A stretch of 64,000 nt of DNA from contig JAGGNK010010225.1 of assembly GCA_017590115.1 (NCBI GenBank), forward strand, positions 9,288,834-9,352,833, written 5' to 3'. Below the pieces are notes generated by a model. That model did no database searches and was not told the origin of the DNA. It saw only the letters and a list, made by a program, of their open reading frames with translations. Positions 48,900 through 62,500 of the stretch are shown in pieces. A program made the position numbers and the translations under genes. The DNA is from Montifringilla adamsi. Lineage: Eukaryota; Chordata; Aves; Passeriformes; Passeridae. Each line of letters opens with the position of its first letter. The stretch's first letter is position 1.

Positions 48900-51800
48900 C
48901 TCATTATTTTAATAGCCTACAGCTAGTTCACATAGCAGCGGGAGTCCACAAAAAAGGCATTTAATTGTTGAAACTCAAACTGGTACATTGTAACTGCAGA
49001 TTATAGTATTCAGATTTAAGTGATTCAAGTAATTTATAAAGCTTTTGCACAAGCAAACTGAAAGTTAAAATACTGATATTGTAATAAAAAGTAAATAAAA
49101 CATACTTTTGTATGTTAAGACCCAATTACAGAGCATGATTTAATTTAACAAACTTAAAACAGGCAGGTGATATTTGCCAACATTACTACAGCTGTGTTTT
49201 ACATTAGGAAATTAATTAAAATAGTAATTTTTACTTTTTTCCATTTGCAAGTCTTGGGCCTTTTTGTATTACACCATCTATTTTCTCTTCATTCATTGTG
49301 TTAGGCTGCGTTTGTAACCTCACTTAGGCTGCATCACAACTTTGGGGTTGTTTTTTTTCCTTACCTAATGAAAAACCAGCTTTCTGCAATAACGCCAGCA
49401 AAGCAGATCAAACAGGGCTGAAGGAACTTCCCTGCTGTCTGCCTGAGAAGCAGTGCATTGTTAGTTATTCAGATGTCAGTTCTTTTCTTCTGCATCCTAG
49501 CAGGGTTTTGCTGGTTTCATCAGATCACTCGAGCTGGAGGTGGGAGGGTGGCTGCCAGTGAGGGATGCAAGGGAATGGTTTCCTGTTAGACTGAACAAAA
49601 CTGGGGGATTTGCTGCACTCCCATACGTGCCTGGGTCTGGTGCAATAGCACGCTGCGAGGCTCACAGGGACAAAATTTTCAAATGCAAATCAGTGTTCTG
49701 CTTTTATACCTCACAGGTGAATAATGGGACCTCAGGAGCTATTCTTAGTTCTTAGGTACTTCCCCCTCCCCAAACTGCTAAAACAATGACGATTACATAA
49801 TGAACTGTTAACTTTGTCAGTCAAATCAGCTTAAAGTGCAGAAAAGTACATTTTGTTTAAATAGCACATAATTACCAAAATGAGAGTTCGTTATTCCATT
49901 TGTGTGAAAGAGCAAACACACATGTGATGGTCATCTTCTTCCTTCTCCACTTTTCCTTGTCTATCTTCACCTGAACTTTGTTACCTTCAAAGAGGAATCT
50001 TTCGTGTTGGCTATTTTATAGACCTGCGACTCATTGCAGCAGAGTCTGAAGAATTGGGAATGTTCAATTCGCCATTTTAATGGGGCTGAATTGTTTGTAA
50101 GTTGCTATCATCCTTTCAAATAACTCATGATGCCTGAAAACTTGGTTTATTAAGACCAGACATTTCACATTCCTAATGTTAAGATTGCTGCAATTTTCCA
50201 TTATAAGCTTTGCCCCACCCAGTCCTCTGAATACAGATTTATAAATCAGTTTCAAAAAATGTTTCTCCATCAAAATCACACTTGCATTTTAAGCTTGGGA
50301 GAACATCTTTGAGCTGAATGCTCTTTCTCAACTGGAGAATCACGTTCAAGAATCCAGTGTTTTCACAAATGGATTTAATTTCTTTAAAAATCAAACTGTG
50401 AATGCATTGTGACTTTGGTGTCTCTGTTTTTGAAAGAAAAAACTGCATCCGTACGTTTTAGAGATTAATTTATTATGCATCTTATTATCAGTTTTATTTT
50501 GCTGTATTTATGTTGAATGGGCATTCTGGATTGCTTACTGCCTGGAGGAGCCAGTGCAGACATTGTGTATGTGATACATTTCTGAAAGACTGAAAAATCT
50601 GTTGGTTAATGTGTTTGATTAATACTGTGTAAAATCCTGAAGATTGTTTTATTTATGCAGCTTGATATTAGACATCCTTAGAGTTAAAAAGCAATGCTTT
50701 GTGATAATATCTATTTTTAAATTCTTGCATGATGAATCTGTCTTTGGGTGTTGACTTGAATTCTCAAGAGAACTTAGTGTGGAATGATACAAGAATAGCT
50801 CGACATAAATGGAACATTATAAGAATAAAATATCTGACATTTCAGCTCCCTGCTTCTTAAAGCTAAAAGTCCTTGAGGCATCAATAAAATGAAACCGAGT
50901 CCGACAGTAAAAGCGTGTGTCATGCGTACACAGATCTACTTCTCTGTAGGGCTCACTGAAGGAAATTGTTTTTACGTAAATAGTTACAATAAGCTCTTCA
51001 AGAAGGAAAGAGGGTGGACCAGTAATGGAAAAAATACTGTAATTTACGTTAAGCACATCTGAACATAAAACATGCTACTGGAACTAGGCAATCTGACAGT
51101 ACTGCAGCCTGTGCAGAGAGCCAGAGCAGGGCTTGTAAGCTACTTAGTCCCACATAAGAACTATTTTGGGATTCAAGTCAGATTTAGGACATACAGACCC
51201 TTTATTTTTTATTCTACAGGCAGCTTAATTCCATTTTCTCCAAAGACATTAGTAATTTATTCAAGTTTATAATTTCTACAAATAAGAAGGCACACACAAT
51301 GTATTAACACTGCACTTTCTCTAAAGTAAAATTTAAATTTTTACTCTGCTTTCAAGAATTTGCATTTCATTCATGTGAAAGCTTAGAGTAGTCTGGTAAG
51401 TCATAAAATGTGAAATAACAGTATTTTAAATATTTAATAACTGATAGGTTAAGTTAGAGTATTGGTGAAAAGATGCTATCAGTACTCTTTCCTCTGAGAT
51501 TGTGTTAGTCATACTAAGAAAAATAATTCGGGGGTTTTGTTTCTATGATGCAAATTTTAAAACTGTGCATTTTTTAAATTAGGTGGTTTAAAAAATACTT
51601 TAAATTAAGAAGTTGCTTTTCATGCCACATTATTTATGTCTGCTAGGATTCTCATTTCGGTCTCTGTAACATTTTATGGCTGTGTGACATTACATTATTC
51701 CTATATATTAACAAGAGTATGAACTGAAATGTAAGGATTCATGACGTTATATTCAACGATTAATTAGGCAATAATGCATAAAGTATCTGTTGTTAGCAGC

Positions 51801-54800
51801 AGGCGAGGGCTGCTTGGTTCATTAGTGGCTGTGAGCAAAGCCAAGGCTGATGTATGTCCCAATAAGCCACTTAGTGAGTGCAGGGAGGAGATTTCTGAAA
51901 TAAGAACTGCTACATTACGCTAAAGGCAGGGCTTTCCTGCAGCATCTTCAAAATCTGCCCCAACTGCAAGAAACTCTGCAAGTCTTTTACACCATCCCAA
52001 TGCTTCTTTTTTATCAGTGGCAAAACTCTGGGATGAGTTTGATAAGCAATAAGTTGATGTCGAGGCAGAAGACAGCATAATGTGCATTTCCATCAGATGT
52101 GAGGGTTATCATGACTTTTTAAACTCTCTGCATTTGTAGAAGAAGTGAAAATATCATGCCAAACTGTATCAAGCGGTTGCTGTCTTCCTGCTAATTACCT
52201 CCTTCAAGTATCTCTTCTGCTCAACTATTGCCTCTCACTCCATGGAAATCACAGAATTTTGAAGATGCAGCTGAGTTGTAGCTCCTTTCTGAAACTCACT
52301 CATTTACTTCAAGACAGGGTGGAAAAAACTAGGGAGGGTGTGGGAGGAGAAAGGAAGAGAACTAGCAGTATGTTTCTAATGTTTTGAAAAGTACGGTTGC
52401 TCTCTTGAATTTTGGTGAGCTCTAATTTTTTTCCTTTTAAACACTGAAATGTCTTTTTTTTTTTTTTTTTTTTTTTAAGAACATCAGAAAGACAGCATGG
52501 GCTTCTCCTTGAGTCCCCATCATCAGTCAAGGGAATAAGTAATGAACTATTATTAAAAATAGTAAAAATATTTATTATTTTTATTGGACAGAATTAAATG
52601 TCTAAAATAAGACTGCAACTCCCCTGATTATGTTACTGATCAAATGTTATTTATGCAGTGTGCATTTTTTCTGACTATTTAAAAAGAATATAAAATAAAA
52701 TGCAGCCCTCAATTTTTCATTTGCTGTATTACCTAAATTCAAGAAAGGAGAGGCAAAAGTAGCATGTAATCTAAAAATAAAACCCAAAAAAATAATTCCT
52801 AGACTTGAATTTTAAGTAAACAGCTATTTTTGTGATGGGCTGAACATACAACACTGATTCATGTTTGGTTGGATTTAATTTTAAATTAAATATTATTTTG
52901 GTGCTTCTTGAAAAGAAGATATAGAAAAATAATTGTAAGCATAATAAAAGAGAAGAAAAAGAAAACAGATTAAAAAAAACCAAAAAGAAAAAACCAAAAA
53001 GATGAAAAAGTGCTCCTTACCAAAGATAAAATATTAAAACCCCATATATTTAATATCATAAGCATTAAATATATTACATATAATATCGTAAATAATTATA
53101 AAATGGAAAGCTAGGGCTTATGTTCAGTGTTTGGTATTTCTGCTAACCAAAGTATGAAGTGTAATTCACACTGATGTTTCTGTGTATTCCCAAAATCAAG
53201 AGAGATACTAAATTTCTTTCCATTGCTTTTAACACTGCCTTGTATTGATTAACAGTGAGAAAACAGATGCTTTAGGCAATTATGTGATTTGGTTTATTTT
53301 TGTTCTGTTTGAGTGGTAATAGATTATTTGGCATATCACTGTCCATCATCTGCATTTACACATTTAGATATGAAATTACTCAATCTTCTGAATCAATTTT
53401 CCACTCTAGAAGCAAAAAATACCTCCTTGATGAATATTTTATTGTGTCTTACTGTATCTTTTAAGAATGTGTGAAGAGCAGACAACTAAAGTAAACCTGC
53501 TGAACTCTTGCTCATATTTAGCAGATTTTCTAAGGTTGCAGCCTTGAATCTCCTGACAGCAATGAGTGTGATTGAATGTTGTGTTTGAGTCTTTCAGTGA
53601 AGAGGCAGAAATGCAATTTAAAATTTTTAAGGTACATGTGCAGCCTAATAATCTCTACTACATTGGCTTAAGATGTAAAACGATAGCTGATTTCGTAGCA
53701 GTAACAGTTTTACATCTTGAGAGAACTGGTTGAAAAATGGAAATGAAAGAATTGTACTAGCGATTAATTATCCCTAAGGCTAATAATAAAAACAAATCTG
53801 ATTCTGTCCTATCTGTCTAAGATACTCATCAGTTTGTCATAAATACTCCATATTTAGGATATAGGAAAAGTTTTCAATAGATGAGTCTGAATACAACTGG
53901 CACTGAGAATGAACACTGAATTCCCTTCTAAGAGCTGATCTCAGTGAATGAGCACGCTGAAGTCCTACGCAGATGTGAGGTGATTCTGCCATAAATACTG
54001 GGCTGGAAGAGTTCTTTCCAGAAACTTAGAAATGCCCTTTAATGATCTGTTTGATCTGGTTAGTGCCTGTTGTGAAATCCAATACAGGTTTGAGAGAATA
54101 GTTGGGAAGGGGAAGGGATTATTATTTTGGGCTGTTTCTTCCCCACTTGTTACGTTTTTTGTGAAATTAGAAAAAAAGCAAGACCATCCAAAGGGGATTT
54201 TATATGAATCATGTACTTCAGCACTATGCAAATAGTCTGTACTCTAAATAGCATGAAGGCATGTGGGGGATTATGCATGGTTTTAATGGGGGTTTTTCAC
54301 ACTGATGTTTCTTGTAAGGGTTTTTCTAAATGATATGTGAAAGTGCTCAAGGGTGTTCTTCAAAGTATTTGAGTTAATGGTTAGTCTAAAACTCTCTCAT
54401 ACATTTTTTTCCTCATGATCACATAAATCGTGTGGCAAGACATTACTGGGGATATTGATTCTTTGTTTTGGCTCAGTGTTGTTCAGGTTCAGCTGAGAAA
54501 AGCCTTTCATCCTTTCCAGGACACAAGACAGCCCAAATCTATGAACTTGTCCGTGAACAAGTACTGCTGAACTCCCACCATTTAGATTTCACCAGATTTT
54601 CCTTTACCTAATACTAGTTCAGCTTGGCAATTGTCTGTTCTTTCTGGCATTGGTTAAGTCAAACCACATTTCTGCCTTTACAAGAAGATAAAGTAAAATG
54701 TATGGGGGACAGCTCCTGACTTGAGGAGTCCACAGAGTCCTGTCCTACTGAAATGGGGTCATCCTTTGAGAAGTGGATTCTCCTAATCCCTCTTCAAAGT

Positions 54801-57800
54801 AGAGATCTCCTGAGGTTTTAAAATACTGTACAACAAGAAGTACTTTCCATCCTAGCCTTTTTTTTTTCCCTGAACACTGCTAATGTGATGAGGAGGACTG
54901 AAAGCTAAAATTACCACCTCCGCCTCCTTAATTCTCGTGGTACAGCACGGACAAAGAATAGCATAAACATCTTGAGGCAAAAGTGGGAAAAGATTGAGGG
55001 GAGAAAACAGATATAGCAAGGACCTTGGTCTGGTGGGTGTAAAGAATAGCAAGAGAATTAATGTGTGACTTTCATGCATGTATGTAATTTCGTAGATAGC
55101 AAGCTAGTGTGTACCCCATCTGTCAAGTAAATCTGACCACTTTTTATCTAAATATAATACTACCACATGGCAGCATAAATCTGTAATAGAGCACCATGGA
55201 TTTTTTTTTTCTCCTCTTCCCAGTCAATCTTGAAGTTGAGCAAGTGTCAGGCTAAGGAGCAGTCTGCTGAAATACAAGTGATGGAAGGCTCAGCATGTTC
55301 TCACATTCTGGTAAAGGTGACAGGCTTTCCCAGGGCAGGTTAGCCAAACATTAATATGACTTGAATGCTACTATAAATGTTTTTCCATAATTATCTGGTA
55401 ATGAGAAAAGGTCAGAACTAATTCTGTTCTGCTGTCTTTCCTTGCTGTGGGCTAGTACTGGTTGGCAGTGGTATGGCAGAGGACAGGGTATATTTGTTAC
55501 TGTCAGGTAGTAGGAGCAGTCCTGGGCTTCATTCTCTGTACGGTGTAACCTGCTTGTTATGCAAACTCCGAATAATCCCCCTCCCTTCTCTTCCCTGTGT
55601 ACACAGTAACTGGAGAACAGCAGACTCGTGATTGTGACCCATCTTCTGTTGGTGTATGTTTGAGAGACTAGGAATGTAGCAAATTCATATTCAAATCCAA
55701 CCAGGTAGCTGTGATGCACCTTCTTCACTGTCAGTGTGAATGTCTGTGGACATGGAAACAAGCAGCTGACTTCCTGCACCAGCAAGATTTAGCAGTGAGG
55801 AAGAGGAGGAAAGGGTACTTCATGCTCTGAGGAGAACTATTAGGAATATCCGTTCTGAAGAGTAACCTGGGTTCTTTTTTTTCCTTTTCAGTTTAGCTGC
55901 AGCTCATTTTTATAAAACCTTACCCTCAGTCTGGGTGTATGAGTCCAGGGCTCTTAAACTGCCATAGCACTGTGTGTAGCATAGGTTTGATGATAAACTG
56001 ACTGACATCATCACATGAGTCACACACGATCCTGAGGCAGTGCACGCTAACAGCACAAGGAAATCTCTAAGACTATGTTCTGGTCATTCTTGACTCCAAA
56101 GCTTTTGGGGCTGACAAGTCTTAGAAACACTGGAAAAGGTTTGTTTGGAAAATGCTTTTTTTTAAATTTGAGCATAGCCTCAGCTTTTTGTGTTGGTAAC
56201 AAGAGCTAAGGCTGTTTGTATTATATTGCCACCTATATGAAACGTTGTGCAACACTTTCCATTATAAGACTGTTTCAGTTGCTTATGTTGCCAACATTCA
56301 TCTGTTTGGGCTGAAATTTTCCATGCTGGGTGTCTCCTTCAGGCTGAATTTCTTGGGAAAGTTTCAATAAAAATACTTGAACCATTCCAGGGAATGAGAC
56401 GAGGGGGAAAAACTATATTTTGCTCATGTTTATTAAAGTTGCTGCAAGCACTTGATTCAGAAATCACTGCACCTACTTTTTCTGGAGCAGGGACTTGAAT
56501 AATTAGGAAGGTTGAAAGGGTGAGCAAAGAAAAAAAACGGGTGTAGAAGAGATTTCTTTAGAAAGAGTTTGCTCCTGCGTGATGTTATGAACTGTTGGCA
56601 AGAAAGCACACAAACCCCATGCCTTTCAAAACAGGGTCAATGAATGGCTGGGAGCTGAATGATCCTCCTTGTTTCACTGCACCTACATGATGTATTGGTT
56701 TGAGGGAGGGAGGATTATGAGGTGTAAACAAAATCACATGCAACAGAAAAGGTGACTGAAATGCGCACAGTGGTGGAACTAGAGGGGGAGGGTTATGTAG
56801 ATAATAATTTGAAAAAGGCAGAGGTAGCTTTGCTCAGAGAAGAGATGGGTCTGAAGATGGTGAGACAGACTATCGAAAAGATGGGATTTAACCCAAGTGG
56901 TCTTACAGCAGCCTTTTTTAGTTACAGTTCATTTCCTGTTTCCCAGACATCTTGTGCATTTAAATGAGGCAGGGAAAATTGTATGCAGGCATGTAATTTA
57001 GAGACCAGTGTTCAGCCCTAATTCCAACATGTTTCATTCGTAAACACTTGATGTTGCAACCATAATGGACTTTCAACATGAAAATTAAAGACTTAGTTGG
57101 AAATGTCATTCTATATCCATCATTATAATGCTTATATTTAAGCTTTGAAGAACCCTGCCATAGTCAGACACATGTATAACACTACATTTCAGTTAAAATA
57201 CTGAAAAATGTTTCCTTTTAATCCATTTAGACAAGTTTCATTTTCAAACCCACAGCACTGCCAGTGCTTCAGCAAACATGTATGGGACTGTTTGGATCTG
57301 GAAGGGTTAATTCCATACGTGAGATATTGGAAACTGAACTTCTCAACAGGCTCTGCCTTCCATTTCTCTCAGGTTCACAGTGTAGACAACAAATGACATT
57401 TTGGAATATACTTTACATGCTTAGCCCAAATGGGAATGAGTTAAGAGGACAGGGAGAAGTTTCAGTTATAACTTCACATTTTCCTGATTTTTATGGACTT
57501 CAACCAGAGTGGTTATAACTCAATATTATTTTAACATTGTTATTTGTGGCTGAGTTTACTAAAGAGCAACTTTCATGCTGCTGCTTTTAATATCTCACAG
57601 TTGAAGTTATCTTCCAAGTTTTCAAGGATTTATAATGTTACCATAACATTTTCTTAAGGAATAAGGCTTCCCATCCAGAAGCAAGCATACATCATAGTAG
57701 AAATTGCAAAAATAGTGAATTAGACATTTCCTAGTTAGAGGAAAGCAAATGTGTATGAATGACCACTTTATTAGCTCATTTTACTTATATTTTCTTGAAT

Positions 57801-59294
57801 GAAATTTAGACTTCCATTTGAGGACTGTTTTGTCAATATCATCTGCACCCTTGGTTGAAGAAGAGAAATTTAACACTCAATTCTTACTATGAATATCTGC
57901 ATTTTAAATATTAGCTTCATAAAAATGCCACATCTGGGCTTGACATGATGTATTCTTGTCTCAGTTAAAAGAAGATAAGCTGTCATATCACATACCTGTT
58001 TATTAATACTTGTGTGTTGATGCCACTTATCATGGCAAAGATCCACTTATTAATGGCTTCATGGTGTGGACAGATAGGATGCATCTTTATTGCTCTAACG
58101 GTACCTAAAATTTTATGCCATAGTAGTTTGAGACCATGGTCAAACAAATGCCTGGGTGTAACTTAACCTTTTATTCTGTATCATGTGTTAGTGCATATTG
58201 TTTTTATTCACTGGCAGGTCTAGTTTGTCCTTCGGCCTCAAGGACAGAAGGCCGTACTGACAAGGTGATTTACTTTAGCCTGTCTTAGGAATCCTTCAAA
58301 ATATCCACAATTATTAATGTATATCCATATGTAGTGGAGGGGAAAGACAGAGGATTAAAATGTCTCTTGAATGGTAAGTCTTGAGGTGTGACTGGCAGAG
58401 ATCCTGTTGTGGGGGAAGCCCATTCTTTTCAAGTGAGAGTTAATACAAAGCAGTGCTTTGAATGTCAGCATAAAGCAGCATCGGGTCTTCTGGTGTAACT
58501 CTTTGTGTATACTTGGAATAAAAGTGATCTTTTTCAGTTCAATTGTTCCTTTTTGAAAGGAATCAGAATGAAAGCGAAAAAAGCACCTTTTATTCCAGAT
58601 GGGATATCCCATGCAGAAAGTTGCACTGCTGGAATTCCAGCACTGTGTGTGGTGCACACCTTGCATCATGCTGGTGGGATTCCCTCTCAGCACCCCACAG
58701 AGATGAACCTTGAGTTGTGTAAGGCCTTCAGCAGCCTGTACAGAGCTCTGCTGAGAGACCTCATTTGGTTTTCAAGAGCTGGGAACTCTGGTTTGAGGAA
58801 TTGCAATTTAATTAGACATATTTTATGCCAGGCAACGTTGTCTAAAACCCTTAGTAAAAGAATGTGATTATCCTATTGAAAATTATGTATCTACACAAAG
58901 TAGTTAATTCTATCCCTTTGACCTTCAAATTGAAGATCATTTGTTGCTAACATTTTTCTCAGCTACTTTTTCACAGAGTGATTGAATGTAGTTACTGTAA
59001 AGGTCTGAGTACAATCATTATATTATTGTTTGTAATGCTGAGCTCTGGTTAGAGTTTGAAAATCTTGTGTGTTTGCACATGATGCAAGTATCTAATGTAA
59101 GTTTTATTGAAATCAGAAGGAAATGGCCCAGATGTTGACACATAAAGCTGTTGATGGAGAAGTTTGTATTCTGTAAATTTGTGTTTGCAGAGGAACTTGC
59201 CATGGCTGAGTTTGAAACTCCACTGGGTCAGTGAGGGCAAAAAATACTTTACCTTAAAGCTTGCTGGTAGACAGTGGTTCAAACCTCTCATCCT
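48900..59294. other. Intron 2, 3' part: no gene seen
   Basis: AT-rich noncoding sequence up to exon 3. Visible items: a T run (23 T) at 52454-52476; A/T-rich areas at about 52540-53110; a homeobox-motif-dense block near 51690-51790; and short T runs near 54858 and 55200. Open frames such as 55351-55785 (minus, 144 codons), 58355-58693 (minus) and 58505-58867 (plus) show no recognisable domains. Confidence 0.65.
52454..52476 (+). repeat. Poly-T tract (23 T)
   Basis: An uninterrupted run of 23 T followed by AAGAACATCAG. It could be a simple tract or the reverse of an old poly-A tail, but the flanking sequence shows no recognised retrogene. Confidence 0.9.
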
Positions 59295-59314
59295 CGTGAT
59301 TGTCCTTGTTCTAG
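59295..59314 (+). other. JAZF1: Splice acceptor of JAZF1 intron 2
   Basis: A pyrimidine-rich stretch ends in TTGTTCTAG with AG at 59313-59314. The next base completes the Arg codon split by intron 2, which fixes this as the junction. Confidence 0.93.
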
Positions 59315-59511
59315 ATTTATGACTGATGCAGCTCGACGTGAGCAGGAGTCCTTGAAGAAAAAGATTCAGCCAAAACTCTCTTTGACTTTGTCAAGCACAG
59401 TGTCCCGTGGGAATGTATCTACTCCACCTCGCCACAGCAGTGGAAGCCTTACTCCTCCAGTCACCCCTCCAATCACTCCCTCCTCTTCATTTCGCAGTAG
59501 TACTCCTACAG
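59315..59511 (+). CDS. JAZF1: JAZF1 exon 3 (coding, 197 nt)
   Basis: Internal coding exon of JAZF1. It supplies the last base of the Arg codon begun in exon 2, then 65 full codons from Phe-Met-Thr-Asp to Ser-Thr-Pro-Thr, then the first base of a Gly codon (phase 1 exit). This is about residues 64-129 of the 243-residue protein. The first 20 residues are basic and probably helical (Arg-Arg-Glu-Gln, then Lys-Lys-Lys). The rest is disordered and rich in Ser, Thr and Pro, with repeated Thr-Pro motifs and no zinc finger. The acceptor is CTAG at 59311-59314 after a T-rich tract, and the donor is ACAG|GTAAGC. The upstream open frame from 59274 and the short downstream extension to 59543 are intronic read-through. 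In human endometrial stromal sarcoma, JAZF1 exons 1-3 are joined to SUZ12, so the recurrent break lies in the intron after this exon. The exon is intact here. Confidence 0.96.
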
Positions 59512-59517
59512 GTAAGC
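59512..59517 (+). other. JAZF1: Splice donor of JAZF1 intron 3
   Basis: GTAAGC following ACAG. It leaves one base of a Gly codon on exon 3, the phase expected from the known protein (Thr-Gly, then Ser-Glu-Tyr in exon 4, which is not in this window). Confidence 0.93.
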
Positions 59518-62500
59518 ACCTACTCTTAATTCATCCCAAATAAAGGGAGCAGTTCTGCTCTGTGGCATTTGGAGAGCAGGAGACATACTGAGGCACTGGT
59601 AAGAAGAGCCCCGAAAAATAAAACAGAAAAGTTTTGTGCTGTTTTACATTTGGTCTGCAGTCCCTAAAATGTGTTTGGGCACTTGTTTCCAAATTCTTTG
59701 CTAAAGTAGAGGATGATAACTTTAAATGTTGTGGCTGAAATTTTGTGAAGAAACTAACCTTACCAGAAATGCCAAATGTGCAAAAGACCCCTTATGTATC
59801 AGTAGGAGAGCTCTGCCTGTGGTACAGTTAAAGATTTAAAAGAAGTGGTCAGTATCTTCTCCCTACCCCATTCCCCTCCCTCTTTTTTTGGTGAGGGGAA
59901 ACTGGAATTCATAGGTGTAAGTGGTCAGGGAGGAATGTTCTGCTGCTGTCATCAGATAGAAATGACTTTCATTAGGAAACTATGTTCACAAAAAGAAATA
60001 AAGGAAAAAAGGGATCTATCTTTCCTTCAAAAGCTAATATTCCAGTGGTTTTCCAGGGTATAAAAGTCCTGGGAATTTTTTTGCACTGATTAGAGTAGCT
60101 GAAAATTGCTTGCTATCCTGAACCAGACCTCTTGGCCTAAGTCAGTCTGATTTACTTTAGGTAGAGATCTTGTCAGATAATTCTGGTACACTTCAGACTA
60201 AATACCAGGATTTTCTTCTAAAAAGTTAAATGCATGAAATGGGGCTATTCTATTTGTAATAAACAGGTGCAATATATTCTTAGCAGGAAATCACTTGAGC
60301 ATCACTTCTCTGAAAAACTGTTAATCCACACGTTTTTTTATATAGGCTATTTCATGTCTCAGTATTAATGATAAAATGGAAAAATTTTAGCAGTCCTTTA
60401 GATGTTCTGTCTGCAACTTGTGAAATGAAGTGGTTGTTCAATATGTCCCTGGTTATGAAAAAAGGAAGCACATCAAGAAAAGCTAAATGAAAAAGTCCTA
60501 ATATAATTCAGAAAATTTTAGATTTTCTTAATTATCTCCTGTTTGAAACAAACTGATTCATTTCCTTGACATGCTACAGCAGATGGCAAGGAGTTTCTTC
60601 CTTCTTTTGTTTACTTTTTGTACAGCTCCTCCTGAGAAGGCTAATCCATGATGTGGTCAGGTAGTATAACTTTGCACATCCATCAGCAGTATTGGCTAGT
60701 GAGGTACTGTTTGAAACATGTTCCATCAAATACTAAAGAAAAAAACTCAGCATCTGTCTACCAAAATAATTTCATTATTTGTATATTTTCCAACCTTTTA
60801 GTCAGAATGTTGTTTTACCTGCAGTTAAGAGAATCAGCTTGTTATGGCTGCATTTCTGCAAGTCCTGCCTGCCAGGCTATAAACAATACCAGCTTCCACT
60901 TTCTGCACCCTCTGTTCCAAGTTCCCTTTTGGACCCCTGTTCCAAGGCTAGGATTTGTAACATCCTAGTAGCAAAAAACATATATTCTTTCTTTAAGACT
61001 TCTTTAAAAATTTACTATTTACTGCATTGCATTTCAGCAGCCTCAGCCCAGAAATTCCATTTTTCTCATCTTAAAAATTTTTCTGGACCTAAAGTAAGCA
61101 TTGAGCTTTTTCTGATAACCACATTTTTTTTCACAGTGTTTACTTGGCGTAGGATTTTTTCTAACTTGGGTAGGTGAGGTGTTCAGATCATGCCATGGCT
61201 GAGTTTCTGTGGGTGCAGTGCCTGGAGAGGCAGCCCAGTAGGGGTTGCAGACTAACTTCAGATATGCAGCTCACATGTCTTTCATTGGCCAGTGCAAATC
61301 TTTTTCCCTCAAGTACAAGTACATATGGCAGTTGACTAGCAAGGTGGTGTAACCAAGTGTAGTTAGGCAAGATTTGTTTCAGGGAAACAATTTAGAGTAT
61401 GTGAATTGTCCTACATTTCAGCCTCACGGTGCCTACACAGCTTTCAAGCCCTACAGGCATACCCTCCACTGCATCCAGTGAGAATGAAGAGTATTGCTGT
61501 ATTCCTTCCATGCAGTCCTCTTTGATTTGTACTCCAAGAAAACTCTTGTTAGTTCATCTTTGAATGCAAGTAAATGTGTGTGTTGTGGTAATTGAGAAAA
61601 CCAAGAGGCTATTTTCCCTTAGGTTGCCTTATACCTTGTGTTTGTTATAATCCAAATATAATAATCCTTGTCCTCATCCTCCTTTAGACCCATACTTTGT
61701 CAAAAATAAAATGGGATTGCTTTGACCCAATTCATTCATGGAATTCTCCGAATGGCTGTTTCCCTTTTATTATCTCCTGTCTCAGTTGTTGGATAGTTTG
61801 TGAGGGCTCAGCAGTGTGCCTGGCATTACTGTCACTGCCCAAGTTGGTGCCACTTCAGATGCCAGAGAGGAATCATGCCCTACAGGCTGGTGAGGTGCCA
61901 TGGAACACATGTTCCTCAGCAGAGAGTGTCTGTCACATACGGCTTCTCGTCATTCTTGTTCAACGTAGAAAGCGAAAACCACACTAATCTTTGCAGCCTC
62001 CTTTTCCATGTACTGTCCTCCCTTTTGGTATGCTGCTCATCTTGGCTTTGCCAGGGCTGTTGGTCTTGGCTTGGGCGTGGCCAGGAGCTGCCTGGATCCC
62101 AGTCACGTTGGTGCATGTCCTCACGGCGATGTCTCGCCACTTCCCGACAGTTTTAAGTATTGCTGTAAGTTTTCAGCAGAGTGCAAGTTCATATAATGAC
62201 CTCTCATCTATGTATTGACCAGACCCAAACCCACTCAGCTTGTGAAACACCATAAGAAGCAGCTCAAGGTGTTCTGGCCGTCGAGAGTGTTTGTTAGGTT
62301 TTACAGTAAAAACCTGTGCCAAAAGACTGTGGGGCCTCGTTCTCAGACAGAGCTGAGCAGCGTCCACACCGACACACGTCCATGTTGCAAATGTTGCACG
62401 CGCACATGAAAGCACCTCCTGCTTCTTGGTAAAGGAGATTATTCATAGAGACACAGAAATATTCACCAATGAAGTGTGCTCTTTAAGGCTCTTCTCAGGT

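Larger units (their letters stand above)
4848..59314 (+). other. JAZF1: JAZF1 intron 2 (complete, 54,467 bp)
   Basis: The complete intron between exons 2 and 3, phase 2, with consensus GT and AG ends. It is AT-rich, with scattered T and A tracts, two CR1 fragments, several microsatellites and one minisatellite. Human intron 2 of this gene contains a prostate-cancer-associated variant (rs10486567, from memory), so regulatory elements in this intron are plausible in vertebrates. No transcription unit other than JAZF1 is evident on either strand. Confidence 0.92.

Noticed and set aside
52230..52300. A start resembling a reversed CR1 tail (ATCACAGAATTTT)
   Set aside because: The following sequence does not continue into CR1 consensus.
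55351..55785. 144-codon minus-strand open frame
   Set aside because: No recognisable domain and no splice or promoter context. A single frame of this length is expected by chance in 64 kb read in six frames.
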